From: Paratrimastix pyriformis
Lineage: Eukaryota > Preaxostyla > Paratrimastigidae
DNA: 64,000 bases
Assembly (NCBI GenBank): GCA_027972325.1
Contig: JAPMOS010000037.1
Location: forward strand, 124,001 to 188,000
Direction: 5' to 3'
A model generated the notes under the pieces. It searched no databases, had not been told where the DNA came from, and worked only from the letters and a program-made list of their open reading frames with translations. Below are positions 20,471-32,255 of this stretch, piece by piece. Positions within the stretch are counted from its first letter, which is position 1, and every line of letters starts with the position of its first letter. The position numbers and the translations under genes were made by a program.

Positions 20471-23400
20471 GGGCAACAGATGTGGAGGCGGGGGAAGCGC
20501 TCCGAGGGGATGTTGGCGTGGGCGGGAGGGCCCTCCGAGGAGCGGGGGAGCACCTCAGTGGCACAGAGGGCGCAGGCGGCGTGACGGGGCGGGGCGGGAC
20601 GGGGGTCGGGATGGGCGTGGTGGGCCGGGGGCCGATCGGGAAGGCCGTGACCATCGGGGCAGGGGCCACCGGGGCGGGGGCCGGGGGAAGCTCATGCGGG
20701 GCGGGGGTGGCGCGGCCGACCGAGGGCGGAGCCACCAGGGACGGGGTGGCGGGCGGTGATATGGGCTGCGGACCGACGGGTGCTGCCCCCGAGGGCGGTG
20801 AGAGCGGACGCGGCTGCGATGATGGCGTGGGACCGCATGGCTGCGATGATGGGGTGGGACCGCATGGCTGCGATGATGGGGTGGGACCGCATGGCTGCGA
20901 TGATGGGGTGGGACCGCATGGCGGCGGTGGCCGGGCAGCCGCTCCGGGCGAAGTGGGGCGCGGGGCAGTGAGGGCGGCCGGCGCCGGGGCGGGCGAAGTG
21001 GGGCGCGGGGCGGCAGGGACGGATGGAGCCGGGGCGGGTGAGGTGCCAATCGGCGAAACGGGTCGGACACCCGCGGGAAGGGGCGGGGGCGGGGGCACGC
21101 CGCCTGCGCGGCCCCCTGGGGCTGACGCCGATGCTGGCGGGGTGGAGGCGGACTGGGGGCACGCAGGCGGGGGATGCTCAGGGGGCCGCTGCTCGAGGAG
21201 GCCCGCGAGGGAGCCGGCGTCGAGGCTGAGCAGACTGGCCGCCCCGCCGTCCCCCAACCCGGACGACCCCGAGGACGAGGACGAGCCGCTCCCGTTGCTG
21301 CCGGGGCCCGAGGGCGCCCCGCCCGCCGAGCGGGGGACGCGGGGCGTGGGGGGGCTCGCGAGGGCGTCGGGGCCGTCGTCGTCGCAGTCGTCGGGGGCGG
21401 GGCGGGGGTCGGCGTCCATCTCGGGGTCGCCAATCTTGATGACGGTCGCGTCGCTGGCCAGCAGGGCCCCCAGCGACCGGGCCGACCCCACGCTGCTCAG
21501 GCTGGCGCCCTCGTCCGTCCGGCCCGGGCCTGCGGAGGCCCCGGTCGCGTGGCGGGCATGCGCCTGGCGCTGCTGGAGGCGCCTGTTGTGGTGCTTGGAG
21601 TGGTGCCGGCCGGGGGGCGGCTCGGCAGAGGGCGAGACCAGCCCCACCCCGAGGGCGCTCAGGGTGGGCGAGGCGGCCGGGGAGCGGGGCCGGGGCTGTG
21701 GGCCCACAGGCGACCGGGAAAGGGACCCGGGGGCCGACGAGGGCGGGGCCGGCGGGGCGCCCTTGGCGCTGCCGGCGGTGCTGCCGCTGCTGGGCGGGGG
21801 GGCCGGCGGGGAGCGGGACGGGGGCGGCACGATGGAGGCGAACGAGTCGCGGGACCCCGACACGGACCCCGACACGGACGAGGCGGCCGAGGGGGTCCGC
21901 AGGTGGCAATGGTGGGCCGGGGCCCCTGGGGGCGCATCCTTGCCCCTGCTGCTGAGGGCACCGCCCTGCTGGCGGGCGGCTCCCGGGCGATGGGCGCCGG
22001 CGGCGGGCTGGGGCTCGGGCTGGGCGGGCTTGCCGATGGCAGAACCCTCGCCGCCTTTGCTGGCGGCATCCTCCTTGCTGGCAGCCCCCTCCTTGCGGGC
22101 CTCGTCCTTGGTGGCGGCCTCGGCCTCGGCCTCGGCCTCGATCCGCTCCCGCAGGGCCAGGTACTGCAGGGCACGAGGAGCATGATGGGGAGAGCAATGA
22201 GCATGGTGGCGGGGCACGAGGGAGGCGAGGTGGGGGTGCGGGCGGACCTGGACGTCAAGGGCGCGCCGCTCGGGGTCGGTGAGGAGCTGCCTGTGGTGCC
22301 ACATGGCCAGGGCCTCGTCGAGGGTCAGCCGGGGTCGGCCCCGGCCCAGAGCATCCCGAAGCCGGGCAAACTCAGCCGGGGCGGGGGCCTGCCGGGCCGC
22401 CAGCTGGGCCATGAGCTCCTTCTCCTGCACACGCCCCATCCGCCACGCCACGCCACGCAGCCACAGGGTGAGCACCGACCGTGGCGCCAGGGAGCCAGGC
22501 CTGGGTGGCGGCGGGGCTGGCCGGGGCTGACCAGCTCGGGGGTGATGTGGGAGAATGTGCGCCCGTGGTGGCGCCGCTCGATGGCGGCCTTGTGTGCCCG
22601 CCAGCGCAGGTTGGCGAACATGCCCCGCCGCCAGCAGAAGTACAGCCCCCCCGCGGCGGTGCATGTGCCCGCCAGGGCGAGCAGCCCCCCGATGACGCCC
22701 CCCGCCAGGGCGGCCCCGTGGTCCGGGCTGGCTGTCGGGCTGGGCGTCGGCACGAGGGGCGGCGGCGGGGGCGGCAGCAGCGTCGGCAGGGCTGTCGAAG
22801 GGGCGAGAGGGGCGGGAAGGAGGGAAGGAGGGAAAGGGAAGGAGGGAAGGAGGGAAGGAGGGAAGGAGGGAAGGAGGGAGGGAGGGAGGGAGGGAAGGAG
22901 GGAAGGAAGGATGGAAGGAAGGATGGAAGGAAGGAGGACATGAGGACATGAGGACATGATGGAGGACATGAGGACATGATGGAGGACATGAGGACATGAT
23001 GGAGGACATGAGGACATGATGGAGGACATGAGGCATGCGTGGCCGACAGACGCGCAGGGGCGGCGCAGAGGGGGCCGCTCCAACCGGGGGTGCAGATGCA
23101 GGAGCGGGACCCCAGCGGGCCCGTGCAGGTGCCGCCGTTCTCGCAGTCGGCGCCCACCGTGCAGACGCCCGCTGGCAAGAGGAAGAAGGTCCCCGCCCCA
23201 AAGGAGCCACATGGTGAGGGCGTGTCATGCCCATGCCCAGGGGGAGGGCCGGCAGTGCAGTCGGAAGGGACGAGGCAGGGCGGGTGGCGGCGGTGCCTGA
23301 GGGGCGTGCGGACAGACCGTATGTGGCGCATTGGGGGCCCACCTGACCGGGGGGGCAGACGCAGGCGCGGGCGGGGGCCGATCCGGTGCAGTTGCCCCGC

Positions 23401-26400
23401 CCGCAGTCCGCATCGGCCGTGCAGTTGCCCTCTGCCCCCGGGCCGCCGCAGATCGGATGGGAGGCGGGTCAGACTCAGCAGCACTGGCGGAGGGGCGGGC
23501 AGGGATGGGGAGGGCGAGGCGGACCGAGGGACTGGCAGCGTGGGCCGCTCCAGCCGGGGAGGCAGGCGCAGGCTCGGGTGGGGGCCGTCCCAGCGCAGCG
23601 GCCCCCGTTGGCGCACTGGTCATCCGAGGCGCAGTCGCCCTCTGGAAAAAGGGCCGGGTGTGGGTGTGGGCGAAGGGTGTGGGGGAAGGGTGTGGGGGAA
23701 GGGTGTGGGGGAAGGGTGTGGGGAAAATGGCCGGGTGTGGGTGTGGGTGTGGGCGAAGGGCCGGATGAGGGGCGGGGCCTGGGCGGGAGGGCGCGGACCC
23801 TTGGTGTGGCAGAGCGGGCCGCTCCACCCGTCGGCGCAGCGGCACTGCTTGTCGGGTGGGGCACCCTGGCAGCTGCCCCCGTTGGCGCACTCGGCGTCGC
23901 TCGTGCAGACGCCCTCTGCACCGGCCGCCATGTGGGTGAGCGGGGACTGTGAGGCGGTGATGGCACCAGGGTGGCAACAGCGTGCGTGGCAGCAGAGTGG
24001 CGGATGGCGGGTGGGATGGCGGGTGGGATGGCGGGTGGGATGGCGGGTGGGATGGCGGGTTGGGCCGGACCCTGGGTGGCGCAGAGGGGGCCGCTCCAGC
24101 CGGGGGGGCATGCGCAACTCTTGGTCGGCGCCACCCCGGCGCAGGTGCCCCCGTGCTGACACTCGGCCGAGGTGGTGCACGTGCCCTCTGCAGGGAGACA
24201 TGATGGCGTGCAGGGCCAAATGCAGGGGGCATGACGAGAACAAGATGGTGATGAGGGAGCAGGAGCAGGAGCAGGGCCGAAGACAGCGGCGGAAGCAGAT
24301 GAGCATTGGCATTGACATTGACATTGGCATTGACATTGGCATTGGCATTGGCATTGGCATTGGCATTGGATCGAAGGGTTTTGGCTTTGGCTTTGGATCA
24401 AAGGGCACGGGTCTTCGTGGCGGACCGGCCGTCTGGCAGAGTGGGCCGCTCCAACCGGGGGTGCACGCACAGGTCATGCCCGGGGCCGCCCCGACGCAGC
24501 GGCCGCCGTGGAGGCACTGGTCGCTGGTGGCGCAGGCGCCCATTGTGGTCTCGCAGCGGGGGCCCGCAAACCCGGCCGGGCAGGCGCACCCCCGTGCAGG
24601 GGCGGCCCCCACACAGGTGCCCCCGTTGGCACACTGCGAGTCCGTGGTGCAGTTGCCCTCTGCGAGGACCCCAAGCCCAGACATTCACCAGCCGGGCAGT
24701 CCCATCTGAGCAAACTGGACGCCACCAACCGAGCCGCCGGGGGGGATGATGCCGGGCAAGGGGCGGACCGAGCGTTTGGCAGAGGGGGCCGCTGTAGCCG
24801 GGGGGGCAGGCGCACATCTTGCCGGGGGCCGTCCCGACGCACTGGCCCCCGTGCTGACAGTCCCCGCTGGTCGTGCAGACGCCCTCTGCACATCCGGGCC
24901 CAGCCACGGTCACACACGGCCACAGCCACAGCCACAGCCACGGCCACGGCCACGGTGAGGACGCGGCCCAGCCACAGCCACGGCCATGGCGCCCGAGTGC
25001 CAGGGGCACATCCACAGGGGGCGCCCACTCGGGGGACCACGGACCCTGGGTGGCGCATCGGGTGCCGCTCCAGCCGGGGGTGCATCGACAGGTCTTGGCG
25101 GGGGCCGTGCCCGTGCAGGTGCCCCCGTTGAGGCAATCGGCGCTGACCGTGCAGGCGCCCTCTGCTCAGCGAAGCCCGAAACAGAAGCACCGAGGAACGC
25201 AGTGCCAACAAGAGCAAGCAAGCAAGCAAGCAAGCAAGCAATGGGAGGATGATGAGCCACCTTCGGGAAGCTCACCGCCAGTGCCAGCACTCGTGCCCCC
25301 GTGATCGCCGCCACCAAGCCCTCATCGAACGGACCCTGGGTGGCGCATCGGGTGCCGCTCCAGCCGGGAGCGCATCGGCAGGTCTTGGTGGGGGCCGTGC
25401 CCGTGCAGGTGCCCCCGTTGAAGCAATCGGCGCTTACCGCGCAGGCGCCCTCTGCCCACCAGAAGCACCGGAGGGAAGGTGATAGGCCGCCCTCGGCAAA
25501 AGCGGGAGCCACAGCGTGATCACCGAACATCCATGGCCCCGGGATCGCCAGCACGACCAAGGCGCAAGGCCGTCACTCATGGAGGGCGGGCGGACCCTGG
25601 GTGGCGCATCGGGTGCCGCTCCAGCCGGGGGCGCATCGGCAGGTCTTGGTGGGGGCCGTGCCTGTGCAGGCGCCCCCGTTGAGGCAATCGGCGCTGGCCG
25701 TGCAGGCGCCCTCTGATGGTGGGCGCAAAGAGCCCCAGAGCAGCGCGGCCGAGGTTGGAGGACAGAGAAAATGATGAGGTCAGGTCACTGCCAGGGGCAC
25801 ATGCTGAGGGGGGGTTGGGACGGATGGGGGACGGACCCTGGGTGGCGCAGAGGGGGCCGCTCCAACCCGGGGGACAGCCGCAGTACTTGGCGGGGGCCAC
25901 GCCCAGGCAGAGGGCCCCATGGAGGCAGTCGGCACTGGACGTGCATGCGCCCTCTGCCCCGGTGGGAGACGCCCGTGCGGGTGAGGGGGATGGTGATGAT
26001 GGGTGCGGGGGGCCGGGATGCAGGGACGCTGGGTCCTGGGGTGCGGACCGATGGTGGCGCAGAGGGGGCCGCTCCAACCGGCGGGGCAGAGGCAGCCCTT
26101 CTGGGGGGCCGTCCCGGCGCAGGTGCCGTTGTGCTGGCACTCGGCCGTCACGGTGCAGTTGCCCTCTGCCGCCCATCCCAGAGCCCCGCCAAAATGGGGA
26201 CGGCGGCGGTGAGGTCGCGGCGGCCGCCCCTGAGGTTCACATCCCCGGCACCAAGGGCGCCGCTCCTTGTGCAGTGCGGAGACAGTGCGGAGACAGTGCG
26301 GAGACAGTGCGGAGACAGTGCGGAGACAGTGCGGAGACAGTGCGGAGACAGTGCGGACAGTGCGGAGACAGTGCGGACAGTGCGGAGACAGTGCGGAGAC

Positions 26401-28739
26401 AGTGCGGAGTGCGGGGTGCGGACCCAGGAAGGCGCAGGTGCCGCCGCTCCAGCCGGGGGCGCACAGGCACCGGGTGTTGGGCTGGGTGCCTGTGCAGCGC
26501 CCTTGGTGGAGGCAGTCCGCGTCCCGGGTGCAGTTACCATCTGCAGCACAGCCCGTGGTGATGGAGGGATGAGGCGGGGAAGGCCGGGCAGAGGGGGTAG
26601 CATGGGGGAGCCATGCCGGGAGCCGGGGATGGGATGGGAGGCAGCCGACTGGGGCAGAGGGAGCGGGATGGGAGCGAGGAGGGCGGGGGCTGGGCGGACA
26701 GGGGTCCGAGCAGCGGGTGCCGCTCCATCCGGCCGAGCAGCGGCAGGACTTGGTGGGCGCCGTGCCCTGGCAGGCGCCGCCGTGCTCGCAGTCCGCGTCG
26801 CGGGTGCAGTTTCCCTCTGCGCCCATCCATCGGGAGGATCGGAGGCGGGGGCCACGGCATCGCCGCACATCAGCACGGGCACCACAAAGCCACACTCGAC
26901 AAGAACGCTCTGGCTCGCTCCACCCTCCCAGAGGATGTCCATCGATCGGCCCGGGTCTGCCCGCACCAAATGCTCATACCTCCCATACATCCGATGCGAT
27001 GCCCAACGCCCACACGCCCAGAGATGCCGGCGGGCGGACCCAGGGTGGTGCAGAGGGTGCCGCTCCAACCGGGGGCGCAGGCGCACATGCGGGTGGGCGC
27101 GGTGCCCGTGCAGCGGCCCCCGTTGGCGCAGTCCCCATCGGCGGCGCAGTCGCCCTCGAGGGTGCCGCAGAGGGGTCCGCTCCAGCCGGCCCCGCAGTGG
27201 CAGCTCTTGCTGGGCGCCGTGCCCACGCAGGCCCCGCCGTGTTGGCAGTCGGCCGCGACGGTGCAGGTGCCCTCTGGTGGGGACAGAGTGGCCGTGAACA
27301 ATCAGCGAGCGGGTGGGGAGAGCGGGTGGGGAGAGCGGGTGGGGAGAGCGGGTGGGGAGAGCGGGTGGGGGGGTGAGGGGTGAGGGGTGAGGGGTGAGTG
27401 AGCGGGTGAGGGGTGAGTGCGCTGGGGGCGGGTGAGTGGGTGAGGGGTGAGGGTGAGGGGTGAGGGGCGGGTGAGTGCGCGGGGGCGGGAGGTGTGGTGG
27501 GCACGCGGACCGAGGGTTGCGCAGAGGGGCCGCTCCAGCCGGGAGGCAGCGGCACTGAAGAGGGCTCCCCGTGCAGCTGCCCCGTGCTGGCAGTCAGCAT
27601 CGACCCGGCACTGTGACCCGTCTGCGGCCCGCAAAGGAGACACCAGGACCAGCCCCGTGGGGGAAGTGCGGTCAGCGACGACGCGGCGAGGCATCGGCAG
27701 TGGGCCCGTCTGGGCTCAGCCACGACCCTCTCCCAGTCCCAGTCCCAGCCCCAGTCCCCAGTCCCCAGTCCCCAGTCCCCAGTCCCCAGTCCCCAGTCCC
27801 CAGTCCCCAGCCCCAGTCCCCAGCCCCAGCCCCAGCCCCCAGCCCCCAGTCCCCAGCCCCAGTCCCCAGTCCCCAGTCCCCAGTCCCCAGCCCCAGTCCC
27901 CAGTCCCCAGCCCCAGTCCCAGCCCCAGTCCCAGTCCCAGTCCCAGTCCCAGTCCCAGTCCCAGTCCCAGCCCCAGCCCCATCCCCAGTCCCAGTCCCCG
28001 CCACCGACCGGCTGTGGCGCACTGGGGGCCCGTCCAGCCGGTGGGGCACTGGCAATACTTGGCGGGGGCTGCCCCCATGCAGGTGCCGTTGTGCAGGCAG
28101 TCCCCGCTGCTGGTGCAGTTGCCCTCTGCGTGGCGGGAGCCCAAGCCAAATGCCACCCACGAACCCCCGGGGATCGAGGCCCGTGCGGTGGGTGGATGAA
28201 ACGGTGCCATGTAAAACCGTCCGCGTGGGGATGTGGACGGGGGGGGGGGGGGGGAACGGACCGAGGGTGAGGCAGAGGGTCCCGCTGTAGCCTGTCTGGC
28301 ATGCGCACTTCTTGAGTGGGGCCGTGCCCGTGCATGTCCCGTGGCCGCACTGGTCGCTGGTCGTGCAATCACCCTCTGCGCAGTGCCCGCCGGGTCCCGG
28401 TCAGCGCGGCCCTGGGTGCTTGTGGCGAATGGGACGGGCAAGGGGAGGGGCACGGACCCATGACGAGGCACGTTGGGCCGCTCCAACCCGGGGCGCAGGC
28501 GCACATCCTGTTGGGGGCCTGGCCCTGGCAGGTGCCCCCGTGGGCGCAGTCCTCGTCGATCGTGCAGTCGCCCTCTGCTCGGCCCGGGGCGACCCAACAG
28601 CAGCAACACGGCGAGAGGAGGTAGGCTGAGCCACCGCACCGCACCGCACAGGGGCTCGAACAGAAGAGGGCAGAGCAGACGAGGGCGAGGGCGAGGGCGA
28701 GGGCGAGGGCGAGGGCGAGGGCGAGGGCGAGGGCGAGGG

Positions 28740-28771
<32 letters not shown>

Positions 28772-31700
28772 GGCGGGGCGACTGGTGCCTGCCCAAGTCG
28801 TGTGGGCGCGGACCTGGGGTGGAGCAAAGGGGGGGACCCCAGCCGGCCGGGCACATGCACTGCTTATATGGGGCCGTCCCGTCGCAGGTGCCACCGTTCT
28901 GGCAGTCCGCGTCGGCCGTGCACTCGCCCTCTGGGCAGCGGGAAGAGGAGTGAGGCGCCAGAGAGAGGAGGTGGGGGGGCGAACCGAGGTTCTCGCAGTG
29001 GAGGCCGCTGAAGCCGGGGGGGCAGAGGCACTGCCGATTGGGGGCCGCCCCCACGCACGTGCCCGGGTCGCACTGCTCGTTCGCCGTGCATGCGCCCTCT
29101 GGCGGTCGCGGGACAGCAATAAACCAGGGAACGGATGTCAAGTCAAGATGGATCAGGGGGCGACGGCAGTGCGAAGGGGGGAAAAGGTGGGGCCACGGAG
29201 GGCCGGGGCGAACCGTTGGTGTCGCAGAGGACGCCGCTCCAGCCCGCCGAGCAGAGGCACTCGTGGCCGCCCACGGCTGGGTCGGCCCCCTCGGGGATGC
29301 ACACCGCGCCCAGGTCCCAGTCGGCGCAGTCCCGGTCTCGCAGGCACGCGCCGACTGCCCCACAAACAAAAAACGAGGGTGTGCGCGAGCCGGGGAGGTG
29401 GTACCGACGAACGTCACGGCCAACCCGCAGGAGGCGCGGCAGCCGGGCGGACCGGTTGCCTTGGCGTAGAGGGGCCGCCCGGCGGCGCCCAGGTCGACGG
29501 GGACGGGGGTCGCACCGGCCGCGGGGCGGATGGTCAGCCGGTACTTGCTGCCCTCGGCAGCCCCCGGCGGGACGGTCACAGTCAACTCGTTCGCGCCCTG
29601 GGTCCCCCCCACCGAGGTAGGCAAAGATGTGCGAAACCGGACCGAGGTGGGAAAAAAGATGTGCGCGCGAAACCGGAGAATGAGGCCGTCACCTTTGATC
29701 TTCAACCGAGTGCATGAGGAGAATGAGGCCGCCACCTTTGATTTTCATCCGGCTGCATGAGGAGGCGAGGCGGAGGAGACGGACGGGCATGCCGGGGTAG
29801 GCCTGCACGAGGGGCACCTCGGAAGCGCCCGCGACGCGCATGAGGAACTCGGCCAGGCGCAGGGGCGAGGTGGGCACGGCCCGCAAGAAGCGCACCCGGG
29901 CCGCGTTGGTGGCCAGGGGACCTGCCAGGCTCAGCCGGGTCCAGCCCACCCTGCAGCCAGGAGGCGGTGGGCGGGTGAGCGGCCAGGCCCAGGGCGTGAC
30001 CGGCGGATAGCGGGAGGGGAGGGGAGGGAGGGGAGGGGGAGGGGAGGGAGGGAGGGAGGGGAGGGAGGGGAGGGGGAGGGAGGGAGGGAGGGAGGGGGGG
30101 AGGGGAGGGGGAGGGAGGGGGGGAGGGGCCACGGACGGGGCCGGCTCAGCCTGGAGATAGGGCTGCCACTGCCAGCTCCAGGCGCCCGTCAGCGGGTCCC
30201 GAACGGCCGTCAGCGCCTGCCAGCGGGAATCCACGGTGAAGGGCATGAGGATGGCACGCGGCGGGCCGCCATAGTGCCAGCATGACCCCGGAGCGCGAGT
30301 CGCGTGGGGAGGGACGTGGTGATACGGACCTCGAGGAGGACCTGGGCGCGGAGGGGCGCTCGGTCGGCCAGGAAGGCCATCTGCTGGTACGAGGTGTACG
30401 GGAAGCCCAGCCCCAGGGGGGTGGCGCTGGTCTGGGTGGTGTTGCTGAGCCGGTCGAGGGCCCCCGTGGCCGGGTCGTCGTCGCCCGCCAAGGCCGGGTC
30501 GGCCCATGGCGATGGGGACACTGCGTGGCGGCACAGATTCCGCGGGCGCAAGGGACCGATCAGCAGAAGGCACAATCCTTCCAACCACCCCCCGCGATGC
30601 GCTGCCCACAACACTAGCCACCCCCGCGATGCGCTTCCACCACCCCCGCTGCGGACCGCCAGCGGAGAAGCTGTTTGGGGATGTCCAGCCCGTGGTCAGG
30701 ACAATGTCGACCGGGAAGGCCCCGCTTTGCTGCCACCGGACGCGGCGGGGCAGGCCGCCGATCAGAGTGGGGCAACTGAGTTCTCCTCGACCGTCACGAG
30801 GGCATCTGCGGTTGATGGGTGTGTGGCGTGAGTTGCCGCTGCTGGGCGCCGTGACGAGCGGACGGACCGGTGAGGAGGCAGTCGGGCGAGGTCGCATAGA
30901 CCGCCGCCAGGGCGGCCGTTTGCACGACCATCCGGTAGTTATCTTCCCCGTGCACGGTCCCGTACTGGGGCGTGAAAGTGAAGCTGTTGGTGCCCTGGGG
31001 ATACACCGCAGCCCGCTGGTAGCTGGTCAGGCCGCGCCACAGGACCGGGTCGTCAGCCAACACCTGCAGGCAGCGCTCGTCATCCGAAGGAAAAGGAGGC
31101 TGGGGTGATGCAGACCTGGAATTCGTAGAGGCGCGGCGGGTCGCTGGGCGGCGTGATGCCCGCGGCGTAGAGGAAGCGCAGCCTGATGGCCCGCACATAG
31201 AGCCCCGCGGGCAGGATCACGGTCTGCCAGCAGTGGTGCGAATAGGCCCCGGCGTAAATGACGCTCCAGGAGTAGGGCGACCCTATTGGGAATCACCGAT
31301 TCGCGGCTGTAAGGGAGGGACGCGACGGGACGGGGCGGACCTGGATCGGGGGCGCTCTCCATCTCGACCTGCAGGCCCGTCGTGAGGGTGGGCATCATAT
31401 CGGCGGACCACCGGAAGCCAGAGATAAGATACCCCTGGCGATTGAATGTGGAGATCACGATCGGTGACCCCGTGCCGCCATCCTGTGGAGATCGCCGGGG
31501 GACGGTGTCGACTCATGTGAGAAGAAGGGTCAGCAGACAGTGGCATAACTGGTCTGATCAGCATCCAAAATCTTTGGTGCGTTGTTCCAATTCAATGAGG
31601 ATGTGATTGTCAGATTTGTGCTCCATCGGGTGTAGAGCATAACATTGATATTGGCAGGTGTGGCTAATGTCCGGGAGTTGTCAGTCGAAAACAGTGTGCG

Positions 31701-31922
31701 TTTGGTGGTTCCAGACCTTGGTCCCATGTTACATGCACTGGAAATCCATTTACAAAACGCCCCGTATCTACAGTCACCCGAGAAAGGACTGAACCAGAAT
31801 CGATCGGAGGCAAGGCTCCTACCGAATCTTGAAAAAGGGATAGTTCTTGAAAATCCAGATTTATGGTGAAACGGACAATGGAGGGCCAGGAGAGTGAGCA
31901 AAATCCCGAGGAGGATGCCCAT
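19530..31922 (-). CDS. Giant EGF-repeat single-pass receptor-like protein
   Basis: Secreted start at 31922: signal peptide [15 protein letters not shown], joined over a 49-nt intron (31876-31828) to a roughly 450-residue ectodomain of unknown beta-rich type, in exons down to about 29410. Then 24 EGF-like modules run from 29355 to 23069, most one per exon, with consensus C-T-x4-C-x-N/H-G-G-x-C-x-G-x-A-P-x-K-x-C-x-C-x-P-G-W-S-G-x-x-C. A membrane segment [20 protein letters not shown] follows near 22650, then basic WRRG. The cytosolic side has a short helical part ([13 protein letters not shown]) and about 750 residues of Ser/Pro-rich disordered tail ending RLQTIRTP. Nearly all donors are GTCCGC. 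Module 7 (27509-27622) shows two one-base shortfalls in G/C runs that cancel. Adhesion or signalling at the cell surface is likely; no ligand can be named. Confidence 0.88.
20438..20470 (-). repeat. CTG trinucleotide run, coding poly-Ser
   Basis: About eleven CTG triplets (CAG/AGC on the coding strand, read in the Ser frame) in the disordered cytosolic tail of the EGF protein. Confidence 0.85.
20812..20930 (-). repeat. Coding 27-nt repeat in EGF-protein tail
   Basis: Four near-identical 27-nt units encode a nine-residue repeat PSSQPCGPT in the cytosolic tail. The unit is a multiple of three and preserves the frame. Confidence 0.88.
22804..23035. repeat. GGAAGGAG array followed by GAGGACATGATG array
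   Basis: Two adjacent arrays fill the intron between the last EGF module (23069-23173) and the membrane-segment exon: first GGGAAGGA-type octamers, then copies of a unit containing GGACATGAGGACATGATGGA. Confidence 0.9.
25042..25713 (-). repeat. Three recently duplicated EGF exons
   Basis: Modules 14, 15 and 16 (25591-25713, 25334-25454, 25042-25163) are far more alike than other modules. All share GACCCTGGGTGGCGCATCGG and C[15 protein letters not shown], and the adjoining introns share AGAAGCACCG-type sequence. Each repeat carries exon plus flanking intron. Confidence 0.82.
26270..26411. repeat. GAGACAGTGCG tandem repeat
   Basis: About twelve copies of GAGACAGTGCG, some shortened, in the EGF intron before module 11. 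Confidence 0.9.
27718..27996. repeat. CCCCAGTCCCCAGT array
   Basis: A 280-bp array of CCCCAGT/CCCCAGC units in an EGF intron. It is C-rich on the plus strand, hence G-rich in the RNA, opposite to most introns of this gene. Confidence 0.9.
28682..28761. repeat. GAGGGC hexamer array in an EGF intron
   Basis: About 13 copies of the same hexamer as in the kinase intron at 11034-11163, in the same orientation relative to the host gene. Confidence 0.9.
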
Positions 31923-32255
31923 TCTGCACAAAATTCGAATTTGCCAACCGCTGCATTTCCGGTGGTGTAACTGTCTATTTCCGGGCCGGTTGCTGCTGCG
32001 CAAACTATAAACTGGCCGCTACCGCACGAACCGTCAGCACTGCTCAAACGAGCGGAGAATTTCAGGCAGCCTCTGTGGCTCCCACTTCGCTCCGTCTTGT
32101 GGAGCAGCAGGTTTTGCGGGAGAAGGAGAAATTTCAACGTAAATTAAAGGCGCAACAACAGACGATGGAAAGGATAAAACAAGAGAACAACGGTCTGCTT
32201 GTAAATTTCTCTCCAAAAGTGATCTTTCGCGCGCCTAGAATTGAGAAAAAAGATC
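31923..32255. promoter_or_regulatory. Divergent promoter, EGF receptor / coiled-coil flagellar protein
   Basis: 333 bp of AT-richer DNA between opposite start codons. No ORF here has domain content. I see no certain core promoter motif. Confidence 0.5.

Noticed and set aside
25042-29100. CRISPR-like array from regularly spaced similar units
   Set aside because: The repeated units are EGF exons of about 120 bp with splice sites, and spacing varies; nothing resembles CRISPR.
23800-29355. Long plus-strand ORFs opposite the EGF exons
   Set aside because: They are antisense shadows in GC-rich DNA where stops are rare; the minus-strand EGF pattern, phases and splice sites are consistent.
29620-29765. 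Tandem 46-nt repeat as a coding element
   Set aside because: Two imperfect copies of a GAGAATGAGGCC-containing unit lie in an EGF-gene intron between clear splice sites and encode nothing consistent.
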